A stretch of DNA of 64,000 bases from an uncultured Lachnospiraceae bacterium (GTDB lineage Bacteria; Bacillota; Clostridia; Lachnospirales; Lachnospiraceae), in assembly GCA_902779575.1 (NCBI GenBank), contig CACZBW010000014.1, forward strand, positions 45,533 to 109,532, in the 5' to 3' direction. The notes below the pieces were generated by a model that was given only the letters and a program-made list of their open reading frames with translations, searched no databases and was not told where the DNA came from. The translations under genes were made by a program, and so were the position numbers. Numbering within the stretch: position 1 is the stretch's first letter; every line of letters begins with the position of its first letter. Shown one piece after another: positions 31,476-43,573 of this stretch.

Positions 31476-31495
31476 TAAATCACTGTGTGTTTCTT

Positions 31496-32557
31496 CTATC
31501 TCTCTGAGGGCTCGGTCTGTGTCTCATTGGCTCTTTCCGCCTTCTTTTTGAGTACTTCCCACAGATCCTGGTCCGATGTCTCGGGCTGAGGCTCCGGAGC
31601 AGAGACATTCTCCTGCAGGTAGATCGCCAGAACATCCTCTTCCGGAATTCCGGCAGCTTTGGCCTCGGACATTGCCTCCGACTGGGCCTGCTCACATTCC
31701 TCCCGGTAAACCATGACGTCGTCCTTAAACTTTTCCCAGGCGTCCGGGTGCTCCACGAACCATTTGGGACAGTCCTTCCCGGTGATGTCATAGTGCCGGA
31801 TGATATCGTCCCTGCTGAGATCATACTTCTCGGTCAGATAAGCCACCAGGTGAACAAGCGACCAGTAGGTCGGCGAGTTGAGCTTGCCGGTCCCGGTCGG
31901 ATGGCAGTTCTCAACAGAGATCGAATAATAATTGGCCTCATTGGATGCCCAGGCCACTTCCCCGTCCGGGACGCACTGAATGATCTCCCCGTTCAGCCCG
32001 ACGACGTAGTTGGCGCTCATATAGGTATTCTGCAGGTTCTTGAGGCTCTCGAAATAATCATGGTTCTCCTGGGCCGTCGTCTTTGGATTGGCCAGATAGT
32101 GAACCACGACTTTCTCGATGGAATCTACTTTGATCCCCGGCCGCGACCACTCATTGATCGACAGAAGCTGGACATCCACTGGCGGTTTCGGAACCGCGAA
32201 CCCAAGTTCCAGTTCGGTTTCTGTCTCGTAGGCGATCTTCGGATCCTTCGCCAGAAGATCATCCACATCCGGATTGCCCCTCGAGATATAAAGGTAGGCA
32301 ACACCGCACGCGACCGCCATCACTTCCACAAATATGATCCAGAAGAGGATTCTTCCGCCTCTGCCCTTCTTTTTCGGGATGGAACGGACCTCTTCCGGCT
32401 CATAGTCATCCCAGCCTTCCTCATCCCGGTCCGGTCTCCGCCTTCCGGCGCCTCCCGGCCTTCTGGATGTCCTGAGCGTCTTCTCGTATCCGGAGGTATC
32501 AATCTGACTTCCCGGCCTGTTCTCCTCCTGTATGCGATTGTCGTCTCTGCTGCTCAC
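31496..32557 (-). CDS. Membrane-anchored N-acetylmuramoyl-L-alanine amidase (Amidase_2)
   Basis: 353 residues. A hydrophilic Arg/Glu-rich cytoplasmic N-terminus (about 1-68) and one transmembrane helix (about 69-91, ILFWIIFVEVMAVACGVAYLY) are followed by an extracellular Amidase_2 domain. Zinc ligands are likely the His in KVVVHYLANP and the His/Cys in RHYDITGKDCPKWF, with the fold-typical YYSISVENCHP between. A Pro/Glu/Gln-rich tail ends the protein. It cleaves the amide between muramic acid and L-alanine in peptidoglycan. The start is GTG at 32557 with GGGG upstream; the nearby ATG is out of frame. Confidence 0.9.
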   Translation of the reverse strand: MSSRDDNRIQEENRPGSQIDTSGYEKTLRTSRRPGGAGRRRPDRDEEGWDDYEPEEVRSIPKKKGRGGRILFWIIFVEVMAVACGVAYLYISRGNPDVDDLLAKDPKIAYETETELELGFAVPKPPVDVQLLSINEWSRPGIKVDSIEKVVVHYLANPKTTAQENHDYFESLKNLQNTYMSANYVVGLNGEIIQCVPDGEVAWASNEANYYSISVENCHPTGTGKLNSPTYWSLVHLVAYLTEKYDLSRDDIIRHYDITGKDCPKWFVEHPDAWEKFKDDVMVYREECEQAQSEAMSEAKAAGIPEEDVLAIYLQENVSAPEPQPETSDQDLWEVLKKKAERANETQTEPSER

Positions 32558-32610
32558 TTCTTCATCCCCGATCTCTGAACCAGATACAGTCTTCTCTGAC
32601 CCGTTATCCG

Positions 32611-34113
<1,503 letters not shown>

Positions 34114-34159
34114 TCAGCATATCTGATGCCTTCCAAATAAATCTGGCTATATTTTTAGC

Positions 34160-34188
34160 ATTATAGCAAAGATGAAAGCCTTGTGCAA
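34160..34188 (-). promoter_or_regulatory. Promoter of guaB
   Basis: TTGCAC (34188-34183) and TATAAT (34165-34160) with a 17-nt spacer. The -35 box lies within TTGTGCAATGCAGAA (plus strand, 34181-34195), a one-mismatch palindrome. Confidence 0.75.
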
Positions 34189-34257
34189 TGCAGAACATCC
34201 GCCTTCATCAGCCCGCATAAGACAGCAGAATAACCAACAGCAGGCATGAAGGAGGCC

Positions 34258-34767
34258 TCATGAAAACTGTCTGAGGTAAACCTTCCGGGGCGCGTAGCGG
34301 CGCATGTCTTCCGACAGTTCATCCGGAAGCTCCAGAATTGCGGCTGTTTTGCTCTTATCGCCGCTGTATACCAGCGTCCATGTGCTGGCGTTCTCCTCAC
34401 CGCTGGAATAGTCTTCAACCTTTGCCCCGTTCAGGTAATCATTCAGAACTGCGGAGCCGGTCGGAGCCATGACCTCAAGATTATCCTTGGAGAAAGAAGC
34501 CACTTTCTTTCTGCGGCTCTTGGACATGATCTTATCAACGTCGATGTCCCCGTTCACATAAAGATATTCGTACTCCAGGTCGAACTGGGGAAGAAGGAAA
34601 TAAAAATCAACAAAACACAATACCAGGCCGACCAGAAGCAGCGGCGTCAGAAACAGCACGCCTGCCGCCAGCACGAGTACGGTCACGGCGATCACCAGAA
34701 TCTTCAGCGCTGTATCCTTGGCAGACGCTTTCTTCTTCACCAGAATCTCCTGATACAGATCATTCAT
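34258..34767 (-). CDS. Small membrane protein, unknown function (DUF6106-like)
   Basis: About 169 residues from ATG 34767 (MNDLYQEILVKKKASAKDTALK). Two adjacent hydrophobic segments (about 22-58) form a hairpin in the membrane, followed by a soluble domain with VDKIMSKSRRKKVASFSKDNLEVMAP. The frame is open upstream to 34899, but that part overlaps the next gene. It resembles short Lachnospiraceae proteins listed, as far as I recall, as DUF6106; I could not check. It starts 26 bp after the 34794 gene, so the two are likely co-transcribed. Confidence 0.7.
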   Translation of the reverse strand: MNDLYQEILVKKKASAKDTALKILVIAVTVLVLAAGVLFLTPLLLVGLVLCFVDFYFLLPQFDLEYEYLYVNGDIDVDKIMSKSRRKKVASFSKDNLEVMAPTGSAVLNDYLNGAKVEDYSSGEENASTWTLVYSGDKSKTAAILELPDELSEDMRRYAPRKVYLRQFS

Positions 34768-34793
34768 GTTACACCAACCCTTTCCTGAAAATC

Positions 34794-35663
34794 TTACGCT
34801 CCGTCCTGTCCCTCTGAAACACTGTCCGCAGGGACGCCTTTCATAAACTCCATAAACTTCCGGACTGTATCCTCGTGCTTTGTATTCCCCACTGCACACA
34901 GATAGACCGGCTCTTCCCCATAGAAAATATAGTTGTCAAGAACTCCGTTTTCATCCACCCTGATACCGTAGATATGTTCCTCGTCTCCTGCGGAATGCGC
35001 ATTTTCATCCGTATCTCCCGCACCCCCCGCGGGTCCGCCGCCTTCCGTCTGCTCTTCCTCACTCTCCCCGCTCAGGCCGAGCGCCTGATCGGTCAGAGCC
35101 TTCTCATCAGGAGCCGGGGCTATATAGAAATCACCGGCCCAGGCGGAACGCTCCTCCTCAGTCAGCAGATCGTCCCATGGCCGGAACATCCCCTTTTTCT
35201 GGAGATAAATCATGATATTCTCCGGAGCCAGGCATACATCCAGTTCTCCGGCGGCCGCAAAAACCGTGAGTTTCATATCTCCCATCATATCTGCCTGAGA
35301 GCGGGCATTCTCCACTACATTCACGGAAGTGTCGATCTGAATCTGTTCATGTTTCCCAAGGCCGCCCAGATAATCAGTGAAATCCTCCCTGAGCAGGACA
35401 GCGTCCGAAGCCAGGGTATCCGTATTCAGTACCGCGACCTCCAGAATCATATCCGTCATGGAGCCGATGATCATCGTCCGGACAATGCTTATGCCTACGA
35501 TCACGAAAACAAGGATGACAAGTACAAACTTGTAGTAGTCCCAGAGATAGCCGGCTCTGGCCTTCCATCCAAGGCCTTTTATCTTCTCCCATTCCTCCTG
35601 CCGCGCTTTCTGCCTGTCCTGTCTGCGCAGCTCCATCTCTATGCGTTCTTCTTCTTCCGTCAT
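34794..35663 (-). CDS. Single-pass membrane protein with extracytoplasmic domain, unknown function
   Basis: 289 residues. A charged helical N-terminus (TEEEERIEMELRRQDRQKAR) is followed by a transmembrane helix (about 44-66, YYKFVLVILVFVIVGISIV). The extracytoplasmic domain (about 75-195, 235-280) has a fold reminiscent of solute-binding lobes (MKLTVFAAAGELDVCLAPENIMIYL). A Gly/Glu-rich insert sits at about 200-230. No enzyme motif is seen. It has a consensus promoter and precedes the two-segment membrane protein at 34258. Confidence 0.7.
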   Translation of the reverse strand: MTEEEERIEMELRRQDRQKARQEEWEKIKGLGWKARAGYLWDYYKFVLVILVFVIVGISIVRTMIIGSMTDMILEVAVLNTDTLASDAVLLREDFTDYLGGLGKHEQIQIDTSVNVVENARSQADMMGDMKLTVFAAAGELDVCLAPENIMIYLQKKGMFRPWDDLLTEEERSAWAGDFYIAPAPDEKALTDQALGLSGESEEEQTEGGGPAGGAGDTDENAHSAGDEEHIYGIRVDENGVLDNYIFYGEEPVYLCAVGNTKHEDTVRKFMEFMKGVPADSVSEGQDGA

Positions 35664-35792
35664 GCGATTATCCTTTCAAGTCAGTCGGGAAGGCCCCGCT
35701 TCTGCCGGCAGCCGGTCTAAAACCATAATTCAGCGGCGTTGATTCCCTGATTAAGCTGAAAACTCCGGCGGACCGCAGCCACAATCTCTCTT

Positions 35793-35821
35793 ATTATAAA
35801 AAGCCGGGGAATAATTTTCAA
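35793..35821 (-). promoter_or_regulatory. Promoter of the 34794 membrane-protein gene
   Basis: TTGAAA (35821-35816) and TATAAT (35798-35793) with a 17-nt spacer. Apart from this and the groEL terminator, the 303-bp gap 35664-35966 holds nothing I can identify. Confidence 0.7.
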
Positions 35822-35891
35822 GTATGTTATCCGCTGCGTACTGCTTCTCAGGTTTTATTTGAAATCAGGAACCGATGCTTACGTGCAGGCA

Positions 35892-35923
35892 TGACAAAAT
35901 CCCCCGGCCGCAACCGGGGGATT
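35892..35923 (-). terminator. Terminator of groESL
   Basis: AATCCCCCGG pairs with CCGGGGGATT (10 bp, 6-nt loop), followed by TTGTC on the minus strand. Confidence 0.8.
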
Positions 35924-35966
35924 GTAAAACATTTCAATTTAACAGGATTCCGGGGAACGGAAGGTA

Positions 35967-37604
<1,638 letters not shown>

Positions 37605-37641
37605 TTACATATATTATTCTGTCGAAAAACCGTCAGTCTTT

Positions 37642-37923
37642 TTACTCAACCTTCGCAAGAATATCGGACATCTTGCAGAGAATATATTCCTCTTCACCGA
37701 GCTTGAACTCATTTCCGGCATACTTGGAATAAACGACCTTGTCGCCTTCCTTCACGCTCATGACGATCTCTTTGCCGTCAACCTTGCCGTCGCCGACTGC
37801 GATGACTGTAGCTTCCTGCGGTCTCTCCTGAGCCTTGGATGCAAGAATGATACCGGACTTTGTTGTCTCCTCAGCCTCAAACTGCTTTAATACGACCTTA
37901 TCACCTAAAGGTACAAGCTTCAT
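37642..37923 (-). CDS. groES: Co-chaperonin GroES (Hsp10)
   Basis: Heptameric lid for GroEL. 93 residues from ATG 37923 (MKLVPLGDKVVLK), preceded by GGAGG; the open frame runs upstream to 37980 but that stretch holds the CIRCE region. The mobile loop is EAEETTKSGIILASKAQERPQ, and the end is EEYILCKMSDILAKVE. First gene of the groES-groEL operon. Confidence 0.98.
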   Translation of the reverse strand: MKLVPLGDKVVLKQFEAEETTKSGIILASKAQERPQEATVIAVGDGKVDGKEIVMSVKEGDKVVYSKYAGNEFKLGEEEYILCKMSDILAKVE

Positions 37924-37973
37924 AACGATGCCTCCTGTCTGTTCACCTGCAGAACTTTTATCTCTTTTATTTA

Positions 37974-38000
37974 TTAGCACTCATCAAAATTGAGTGCTAA
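37974..38000 (-). promoter_or_regulatory. CIRCE operator (HrcA site)
   Basis: Perfect consensus TTAGCACTC-N9-GAGTGCTAA located between the promoter and groES. It is the binding site of the HrcA heat-shock repressor; hrcA itself is not in this window. Confidence 0.97.
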
Positions 38001-38012
38001 ATCACGTTACCT

Positions 38013-38040
38013 ATCATAGCAAAAAAACAGGAATATGCAA
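38013..38040 (-). promoter_or_regulatory. Promoter of groESL
   Basis: TTGCAT (38040-38035) and TATGAT (38018-38013) with a 16-nt spacer, immediately upstream of CIRCE, so HrcA would cover the start site. Confidence 0.7.
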
Positions 38041-38178
38041 GTCCTGTATATTCCTGTATATCCTTTGTTTTCACTTATTATCTCTGTTTTTCTTTATTTT
38101 TCTCTTATTTTTTAAATTTTATACTTTTTTATGCCGGCTGCCGCAGATCTGTCAGGCCGGCCGGCGGCGGGGCTTTAA

Positions 38179-38208
38179 CAAAAAAAAGCCGGGCCTCTGC
38201 GGCCCGGC
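38179..38208 (-). terminator. Terminator of codY
   Basis: GCCGGGCC-(5 nt)-GGCCCGGC followed by eight T residues on the minus strand, just after the codY stop codon. Confidence 0.9.
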
Positions 38209-38215
38209 CGGAAAA

Positions 38216-38998
38216 TCACATTTTTCTCTGCCTCTTTATCTCATCCAGCTGATCGTACACTGCTTCGTTCAGAACCTTGATGTAGGTTCCCTTCATGCCG
38301 GACGACTTTGACTCAATCACGCCCGCGCTCTCGAACTTGCGCAGGGCGTTGACAATCACGGATCTAGTAATGCCGACACGGTCCGCGATCTTGCTTGCGA
38401 CCAGAACTCCCTCCGAGCCGTTCAGCTCGTTGAAGATATGCACGATCGCCTCCAGTTCTGAATAGCTCAGGGTATTGATCGCGCTCCTGACAATCTGGAT
38501 CCTGCGGTTCTCCTCCGCATTCTCCTCATTCAGGGAGCGCATCATCTCGAGGCCGACAACCGTGGTGCCGTACTCGCTCAGGATGATGTCATCGATCTCG
38601 TAAGGCTTCTCCGTCCGGTACATGAAAACGGTTCCGAGACGTTCGCCGGCGATCTCGATCGGATTCACGATCGCCTGATAGCGGTGAAGATCCTCGCCTG
38701 TAAAGCCGAGCGTTTCCAGATTCACATTCTCCTTCGTGGAGAGAATGGAAAGAAAACGCTCATTGAGCATGGGATCTATAAAATTGCCGATCCGGTCCAC
38801 GATCATCTGGGTCAGTTCTTCCACATGGTCCGAAATACTGACGCCCAGGACTTTGCCCTTGCGGCTGATCACCAGGACATTGGAATCCAGAATCTGGGTC
38901 ATAATTCCGCAGATATCATTGAAAACAACCTTGCTGGAATTATTGTTGTGCAGCAGCTGTCCGATCTTTCTTGTCTTGTCAAGAAGTTGTACGCTCAT
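38216..38998 (-). CDS. codY: Global transcriptional regulator CodY
   Basis: GTP- and branched-chain-amino-acid-responsive repressor of nutrient-limitation genes. 260 residues, family length. The N-terminal GAF domain begins MSVQLLDKTRKIGQLLH. The C-terminal winged helix is ASKIADRVGITRSVIVNALRKFESAGVIESKSSGMKGTYIKVLN. It has its own promoter (39283-39311), an unusually long leader of about 275 nt and a strong terminator. CodY could tie the nitrogen block of this window to nutritional state, although no convincing CodY box was seen there. Confidence 0.98.
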   Translation of the reverse strand: MSVQLLDKTRKIGQLLHNNNSSKVVFNDICGIMTQILDSNVLVISRKGKVLGVSISDHVEELTQMIVDRIGNFIDPMLNERFLSILSTKENVNLETLGFTGEDLHRYQAIVNPIEIAGERLGTVFMYRTEKPYEIDDIILSEYGTTVVGLEMMRSLNEENAEENRRIQIVRSAINTLSYSELEAIVHIFNELNGSEGVLVASKIADRVGITRSVIVNALRKFESAGVIESKSSGMKGTYIKVLNEAVYDQLDEIKRQRKM

Positions 38999-39276
38999 AC
39001 ATGGCCTCCTGTAAAAGCAAAGAATCTGTCATCGATACGGGTATAACTGTAGGCGATCTGTGTCCTGCATCTCCCCGCGATGTATAGCGGACAATCTCCC
39101 AACCTGCCGCCGCGGAAACCCTGCATACCCCATATATGCACGGCCGCCGCCCGGCCTGAACCCACACTGCCGGGAACTCTTCTGAATCCGGTGCAAAATA
39201 AATTCTGGCCCGTACTGCCCAAGCAGCGCGGAGCCAGAACGAATACCTTCCAGAACGATCGATCCGGCTGAGTTAT
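38999..39276 (-). other. Long untranslated leader of codY
   Basis: About 275 nt lie between the predicted start and the codY ATG. Open frames inside begin at or upstream of the -10 box or lack a ribosome site, so I regard the stretch as untranslated. It is GC-rich and could fold, but I recognise no known riboswitch class. Confidence 0.45.
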
Positions 39277-39282
39277 AGGTGC

Positions 39283-39311
39283 ATTCTATCACACGAGTTG
39301 CATGAATTCAA
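39283..39311 (-). promoter_or_regulatory. Promoter of codY
   Basis: TTGAAT (39311-39306) and TAGAAT (39288-39283) with a 17-nt spacer. Confidence 0.65.
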
Positions 39312-39336
39312 TACACATTTCCAGTTTTTTCCAGTC

Positions 39337-39351
39337 TATTTCCGGGAAATA
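39337..39351. promoter_or_regulatory. Palindrome upstream of codY promoter (possible CodY box)
   Basis: TATTTCC-G-GGAAATA is a perfect 15-bp palindrome. It matches the CodY consensus AATTTTCNGAAAATT at 11 of 15 positions and lies about 25 bp upstream of the -35 box, so autoregulation is conceivable. Confidence 0.35.
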
Positions 39352-39406
39352 CCCTCTATTTTTTAGTCATTCGGTTCGCTGTCCGGCAACTTGCAGAAAA
39401 GCAGAC

Positions 39407-41512
39407 TCATGAGGCGGAAGACGCCTGCTGCGTCTCCTTCGCCATGCTGAAGCCGCAGGAACTGTTCGCGCAGACCAGTTTTGCGCCCCTCTCCACCATA
39501 TAGCTCCCGCACTGGGGACAGGGAATATCGGACGGCTTCTGCCAGGAAACAAAATCACATTCCGGATTCTCGCAGCCGTAGAAGCGTCTGCCCTTCTTTG
39601 ATCTCCGCAGTACGATCTCCTGCCCGCATTTGGGGCATTTCACCCCGGCTTTCTCAAAATAAGGCTTTGTATTGCGGCATTCCGGAAATCCCGGACATGC
39701 AAGGAATTTGCCGTGAGGTCCGTATTTGATGACCATATTCCGCCCGCAGTGTTCGCAGATGATATCCGTCTTCTCATCCTCAATGGATACTTTATCCAGC
39801 TTCTGTTCGGCTTCCATGACTTCCCGTTCCAGATCCGGATAAAAGTTGCGTACGATCTGCTTCCACTGGGTCTTTCCTTCCGCCACGGAATCCAGCATGG
39901 ACTCCATGTAGGCGGTAAACTGTACATTATCGATCTCCGGGAAGGAGCTCTTCATGATATTGTTCACCGCGTCGCCCAGTTCCGTAATATAGAGATTCTT
40001 TTTCTCTTTGGTAATATAATGGCGGGCCAGAAGGGTCGTGATCGTCGGCGCATAGGTCGACGGACGGCCGATCCCCAGTTCTTCCAGGGTCTTCACCAGC
40101 GAGGCCTCTGTATAGTGCGCCGGAGGCTGGGTGAAATGCTGCTCAGGATCTGTTTTTTTCAAAGTCAGGCGTTCGCCCTCCTCCAGGCTTCCGACAGGAT
40201 AGCCGGCGGCTTTCTCCTCTTCCTCCGCTTCGGCATACACCTTCCGGTAGCCGTCAAAATCCAGTCTGCCGGCCCCGGCTGTAAAAAGATAGCTGTCCGC
40301 TGCCTGGATCCGGATCTGCAGGGTCTCGTACCTGGCCGGCGCCATGCGGCTCGCCGCGAATCTCTTCCAGATCAGCTGGTAAAGGCGGAACAGATCCCTT
40401 GACATGGCGTCCTTCACGGAATCCGGCGTCCGGTTTATATCGGACGGCCGGATGGCCTCGTGGGCATCCTGTATATGGCCTGTGCTCTTCTTCTGACCGG
40501 AGGACTCGCCGAGATAATTCTCCCCGTAATTTTTTCCGATAAACGCGCGGGCGGCTTTATCCGCTTCCTCGGAAATCCTGGTGGAATCCGTCCTCAGGTA
40601 AGTAATCAGGCCGACGGTCCCCTCATCCTTCAGATCAATTCCTTCATAGAGCTGCTGCGCCAGGCGCATGGTCTTCTGGGTGGAAAAATTCAGAGCCCGG
40701 GACGCTTCCTGCTGCAGCGTACTGGTTGTGAAGGGAAGCGGCGCTTTTCTCATCCGCTCTCCCCGCTTCACGCTGACAGCCCTGCAGTCCGGCTGTTCCC
40801 CGAGTCCGGCAAGAACCCGGCTGACTTCTTCCTCGCTGTTAAGGCCTGTCTTAACCGCTTTCCCGTCTTTCAGAACGCCGTAAAACTGGGCCGTAAGAGG
40901 CTTCTTCATGCCTGCCGCTTCGAATTCCGCGTCCAGGGACCAGTATTCCGTCGGAACGAACTCGTTGATTTCCTTCTCACGGTCCGCGATAATCCTCAGC
41001 GCAACAGACTGCACACGCCCTGCGGACAGCCCTCTCTTGATCTTTTTCCAGAGAAGCGGGCTGATGCGGTAGCCGACCATACGGTCAACGATCCGCCTGG
41101 TCTGCTGGGCGTCCACCATATCCATGTCAATCTGCCTGGGATGCCTCAGGGCTTCCTTTACAGCATTTTTCGTAATCTCGTTAAAAGTAATGCGGTAGGT
41201 TTTCTTCGGATCCGGATTCAGGGCCGCGATCAGATGCCAGGAGATCGCTTCGCCCTCCCGGTCAGGGTCAGTCGCAAGGAAAACCTTGTCGGCTTTCTTT
41301 ACTTCCTTTCTGAGCGCTGCCAGGATCTCTCCCTTGCCGCGGATTGTAATATATTTCGGTTCGTAATCATTCGCCGGGTCAAAACCGAGCTGGCTCTTGG
41401 GAAGATCCCGCACATGACCCGCGGAAGCCATAACCACATAGCTGGGGCCAAGGAATTTACGGATCGTTTTGACCTTGGTCGGTGATTCTACGATTACAAG
41501 ATATCTTGCCAT
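39407..41512 (-). CDS. topA: DNA topoisomerase I
   Basis: Type IA enzyme that relaxes negative supercoils. 701 residues from ATG 41512 (MARYLVIVESPTK; the TTG two codons earlier is too close to GGAG). The Toprim domain holds LATDPDREGEAISWHL, and catalytic Tyr305 lies in GLITYLRTDSTRIS. Three C-terminal zinc ribbons follow: CEHCGRNM...CPGFPEC, CPKCGQEI...CENPEC and CPQCGSYM...CANSSC. In many Clostridia topA lies beside dprA, comM and codY, as here. Confidence 0.98.
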   Translation of the reverse strand: MARYLVIVESPTKVKTIRKFLGPSYVVMASAGHVRDLPKSQLGFDPANDYEPKYITIRGKGEILAALRKEVKKADKVFLATDPDREGEAISWHLIAALNPDPKKTYRITFNEITKNAVKEALRHPRQIDMDMVDAQQTRRIVDRMVGYRISPLLWKKIKRGLSAGRVQSVALRIIADREKEINEFVPTEYWSLDAEFEAAGMKKPLTAQFYGVLKDGKAVKTGLNSEEEVSRVLAGLGEQPDCRAVSVKRGERMRKAPLPFTTSTLQQEASRALNFSTQKTMRLAQQLYEGIDLKDEGTVGLITYLRTDSTRISEEADKAARAFIGKNYGENYLGESSGQKKSTGHIQDAHEAIRPSDINRTPDSVKDAMSRDLFRLYQLIWKRFAASRMAPARYETLQIRIQAADSYLFTAGAGRLDFDGYRKVYAEAEEEEKAAGYPVGSLEEGERLTLKKTDPEQHFTQPPAHYTEASLVKTLEELGIGRPSTYAPTITTLLARHYITKEKKNLYITELGDAVNNIMKSSFPEIDNVQFTAYMESMLDSVAEGKTQWKQIVRNFYPDLEREVMEAEQKLDKVSIEDEKTDIICEHCGRNMVIKYGPHGKFLACPGFPECRNTKPYFEKAGVKCPKCGQEIVLRRSKKGRRFYGCENPECDFVSWQKPSDIPCPQCGSYMVERGAKLVCANSSCGFSMAKETQQASSAS

Positions 41513-41932
41513 GAACAACTATCTCCGTCTGTCATCTCATGTCGCGATTCACAGCTTCACACAGCCGCCGTCTCATAACGAAAGGCGTATTTAAAGACAA
41601 TATGCCGTGTCCTGTGAAAAAACACTCGGGCAAGATAATAGCACAGAGATTTCTTTCCGTCAAACAGCTTTTTTCGAAATACACAAACTATTCACAGCTG
41701 TCTGCCGGGCGGAAAGCCGGCAGCAGGATCCGTACAGGCCGGGAAGGACGAAATTCGGGCTTGCGTGCACATCTCATCTGTGCTATAAGTACTTCATACA
41801 AGCTCTTTTCTCTCTGGCTATAATCTATATGTAACATTTCTATTGAGTAACATTTCCATATCTTATTTCCTCTTTATCCCATGATTGCGTCGTCAAAAGT
41901 CAGTCATCCTTTCTTTTACCAGGAGAATCCCC
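41513..41932. other. Divergent intergenic region topA/comM
   Basis: 420 bp between two divergent genes. Near comM there is TATAAT at 41819-41824, a likely plus-strand -10 box with a poor -35. Open frames in the region have no ribosome sites. A topA promoter must also lie here, but I could not assign it. No operator or RNA element was recognised. Confidence 0.5.
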
Positions 41933-43543
41933 ATGTACAGTACAGTCACTTCCGCCTTCATCGACGGCATTTCCAGCCGAAAAGTCACAGTAGAGACAGA
42001 TGTTTCCGATGGTCTGCCCATGTTTACCATGGTCGGATTTCTGGCTTCAGAGACAAAAGAAGCCTCGGAGCGCGTCCGGTCAGCCCTGAGAAACAGCGGG
42101 ATCTTTCTTGGCGTACGGCATATCACCGTCAATCTGGCGCCTGCTTCCCAGCACAAGGGAGGATCCTTATTTGATCTGGCCATCGCCGTCTCCGTGCTGA
42201 GCGCCTACGGCTTTTTCCCTCAGAAAGCGCTCGACGGCATCCTTTTTCTCGGAGAGCTGGGGCTCAGCGGCGAGATCAAACCGGTCCGAGGGGTTCTGGA
42301 GATTGTATCCTGCGCCCGCTCCTTCGGCTGTGAAACCGTCATCCTTCCGCAGAGAAACCTCCAGGAGGGATCGGTCATCAAGGATGTTTCCGTCCTTGGC
42401 GCCGGCTGCCTGAACCAGGTCATCCGATTCCTGACAGATACCGCCGGCGTCAGGCCGCGCCTGGAGGATGACGTTCACTATGATCCGCCCCGGAATCCGC
42501 CGTCCCCGCTGAAACGCGCCTTGATCGACAACGGGGAAATCCGCAGGAGCCGGCAGGCAAAAAGAGGCCCGGACTTTTCAGAGCTCCGGGGCCAGGACAT
42601 GCTGCGCCGGGCAGCGGAAATCGCGGTATCCGGCTTTCATAACCTCCTCATGATCGGTCCTCCGGGCGCCGGAAAGACAATGACCGCAAAGCGGATCGCT
42701 TCCATTCTCCCGGAAACAAGCCCGGAAGAAGCTATGGAGATCACCAAGATTCACTCCATCGCGGGGCTTCTGCCGGAGGATATGGGGCTTATGACATTCC
42801 GGCCTTTCCGCTCCCCCCATCACACCATCACAGCTCCGGCTCTCTGCGGAGGAGGCTCCCCGCCCCATCCCGGCGAAGTCAGTCTTGCCAGCGGAGGGGT
42901 TCTCTATCTGGATGAGCTTCCGGAATTCAGCCGGGCTGTCCTTGAAACCCTTCGCCAGCCCCTTGAGGATGGAGAAATCCACATTTCCCGTTCGCTCGGC
43001 ACGTTCGTATTCCCTGCCCATTTCATTCTTGTCGCCTCCATGAATCCCTGCCGCTGCGGCTATTTTCCTGACCGTACAAAGTGCAGCTGCACCCCCGGGG
43101 AAATCCGGCGCTATCTCTCAAAAATCAGCATGCCGCTCCTGGACCGGATCGATATGTGCGTGGAAGCCCGCAAGGTAGAGTACGAAGAGCTGACAGGCAG
43201 CACGCCCGGAGAAAGCTCCGCTGCGATCCGCAGGCGTGTCAGCCGGGCGATCCGTATGCAGAAAGAACGCTACGCCTCCTGTTCATGGAAATTCAACGGG
43301 AATCTTCCTTCCGGCCAGCTTCTTTCCTACGGACGCCTCAGTCCGGATTCCCGGGACCTGATCCGGGAAGTATATGACAGAATGTCCCTGACTGCGAGGT
43401 CCTACTGCAGAATCCTGCGCGTATCCCGCACGATCGCGGACCTTGACAGCTCAGAGGAAGTGCTTCCCGGCCATATCATGGAAGCCGTCTCCTTCCGGGC
43501 GGTTGACCGGAAATACTGGGAAGACGCACTGAAGAAATATTAG
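41933..43543 (+). CDS. comM: ComM/YifB-family Mg-chelatase-like AAA+ ATPase
   Basis: 536 residues from ATG 41933 (MYSTVTSAFIDGISSRKV), with AGGAG 8 nt upstream; an in-frame ATG at 41885 is less likely. The N-terminal ChlI-like domain is followed by the AAA+ core with Walker A IGPPGAGKTM, Walker B LYLDELPEF and a zinc-like CRCGYFPDRTKCSC segment. ComM relatives are DnaB-like branch-migration helicases that aid integration of transformed DNA. It is followed at about 30 bp by dprA, making a competence/recombination pair. Confidence 0.95.
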   Translation: MYSTVTSAFIDGISSRKVTVETDVSDGLPMFTMVGFLASETKEASERVRSALRNSGIFLGVRHITVNLAPASQHKGGSLFDLAIAVSVLSAYGFFPQKALDGILFLGELGLSGEIKPVRGVLEIVSCARSFGCETVILPQRNLQEGSVIKDVSVLGAGCLNQVIRFLTDTAGVRPRLEDDVHYDPPRNPPSPLKRALIDNGEIRRSRQAKRGPDFSELRGQDMLRRAAEIAVSGFHNLLMIGPPGAGKTMTAKRIASILPETSPEEAMEITKIHSIAGLLPEDMGLMTFRPFRSPHHTITAPALCGGGSPPHPGEVSLASGGVLYLDELPEFSRAVLETLRQPLEDGEIHISRSLGTFVFPAHFILVASMNPCRCGYFPDRTKCSCTPGEIRRYLSKISMPLLDRIDMCVEARKVEYEELTGSTPGESSAAIRRRVSRAIRMQKERYASCSWKFNGNLPSGQLLSYGRLSPDSRDLIREVYDRMSLTARSYCRILRVSRTIADLDSSEEVLPGHIMEAVSFRAVDRKYWEDALKKY

Positions 43544-43573
43544 TGAAAGATCAGGAAAGGAGCTGATTCGTCT

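Noticed and set aside
39029-39292. Short minus-strand frame in the codY leader
   Set aside because: Its start lies at the codY -10 box, so it cannot be translated from that transcript, and no ribosome site precedes it.
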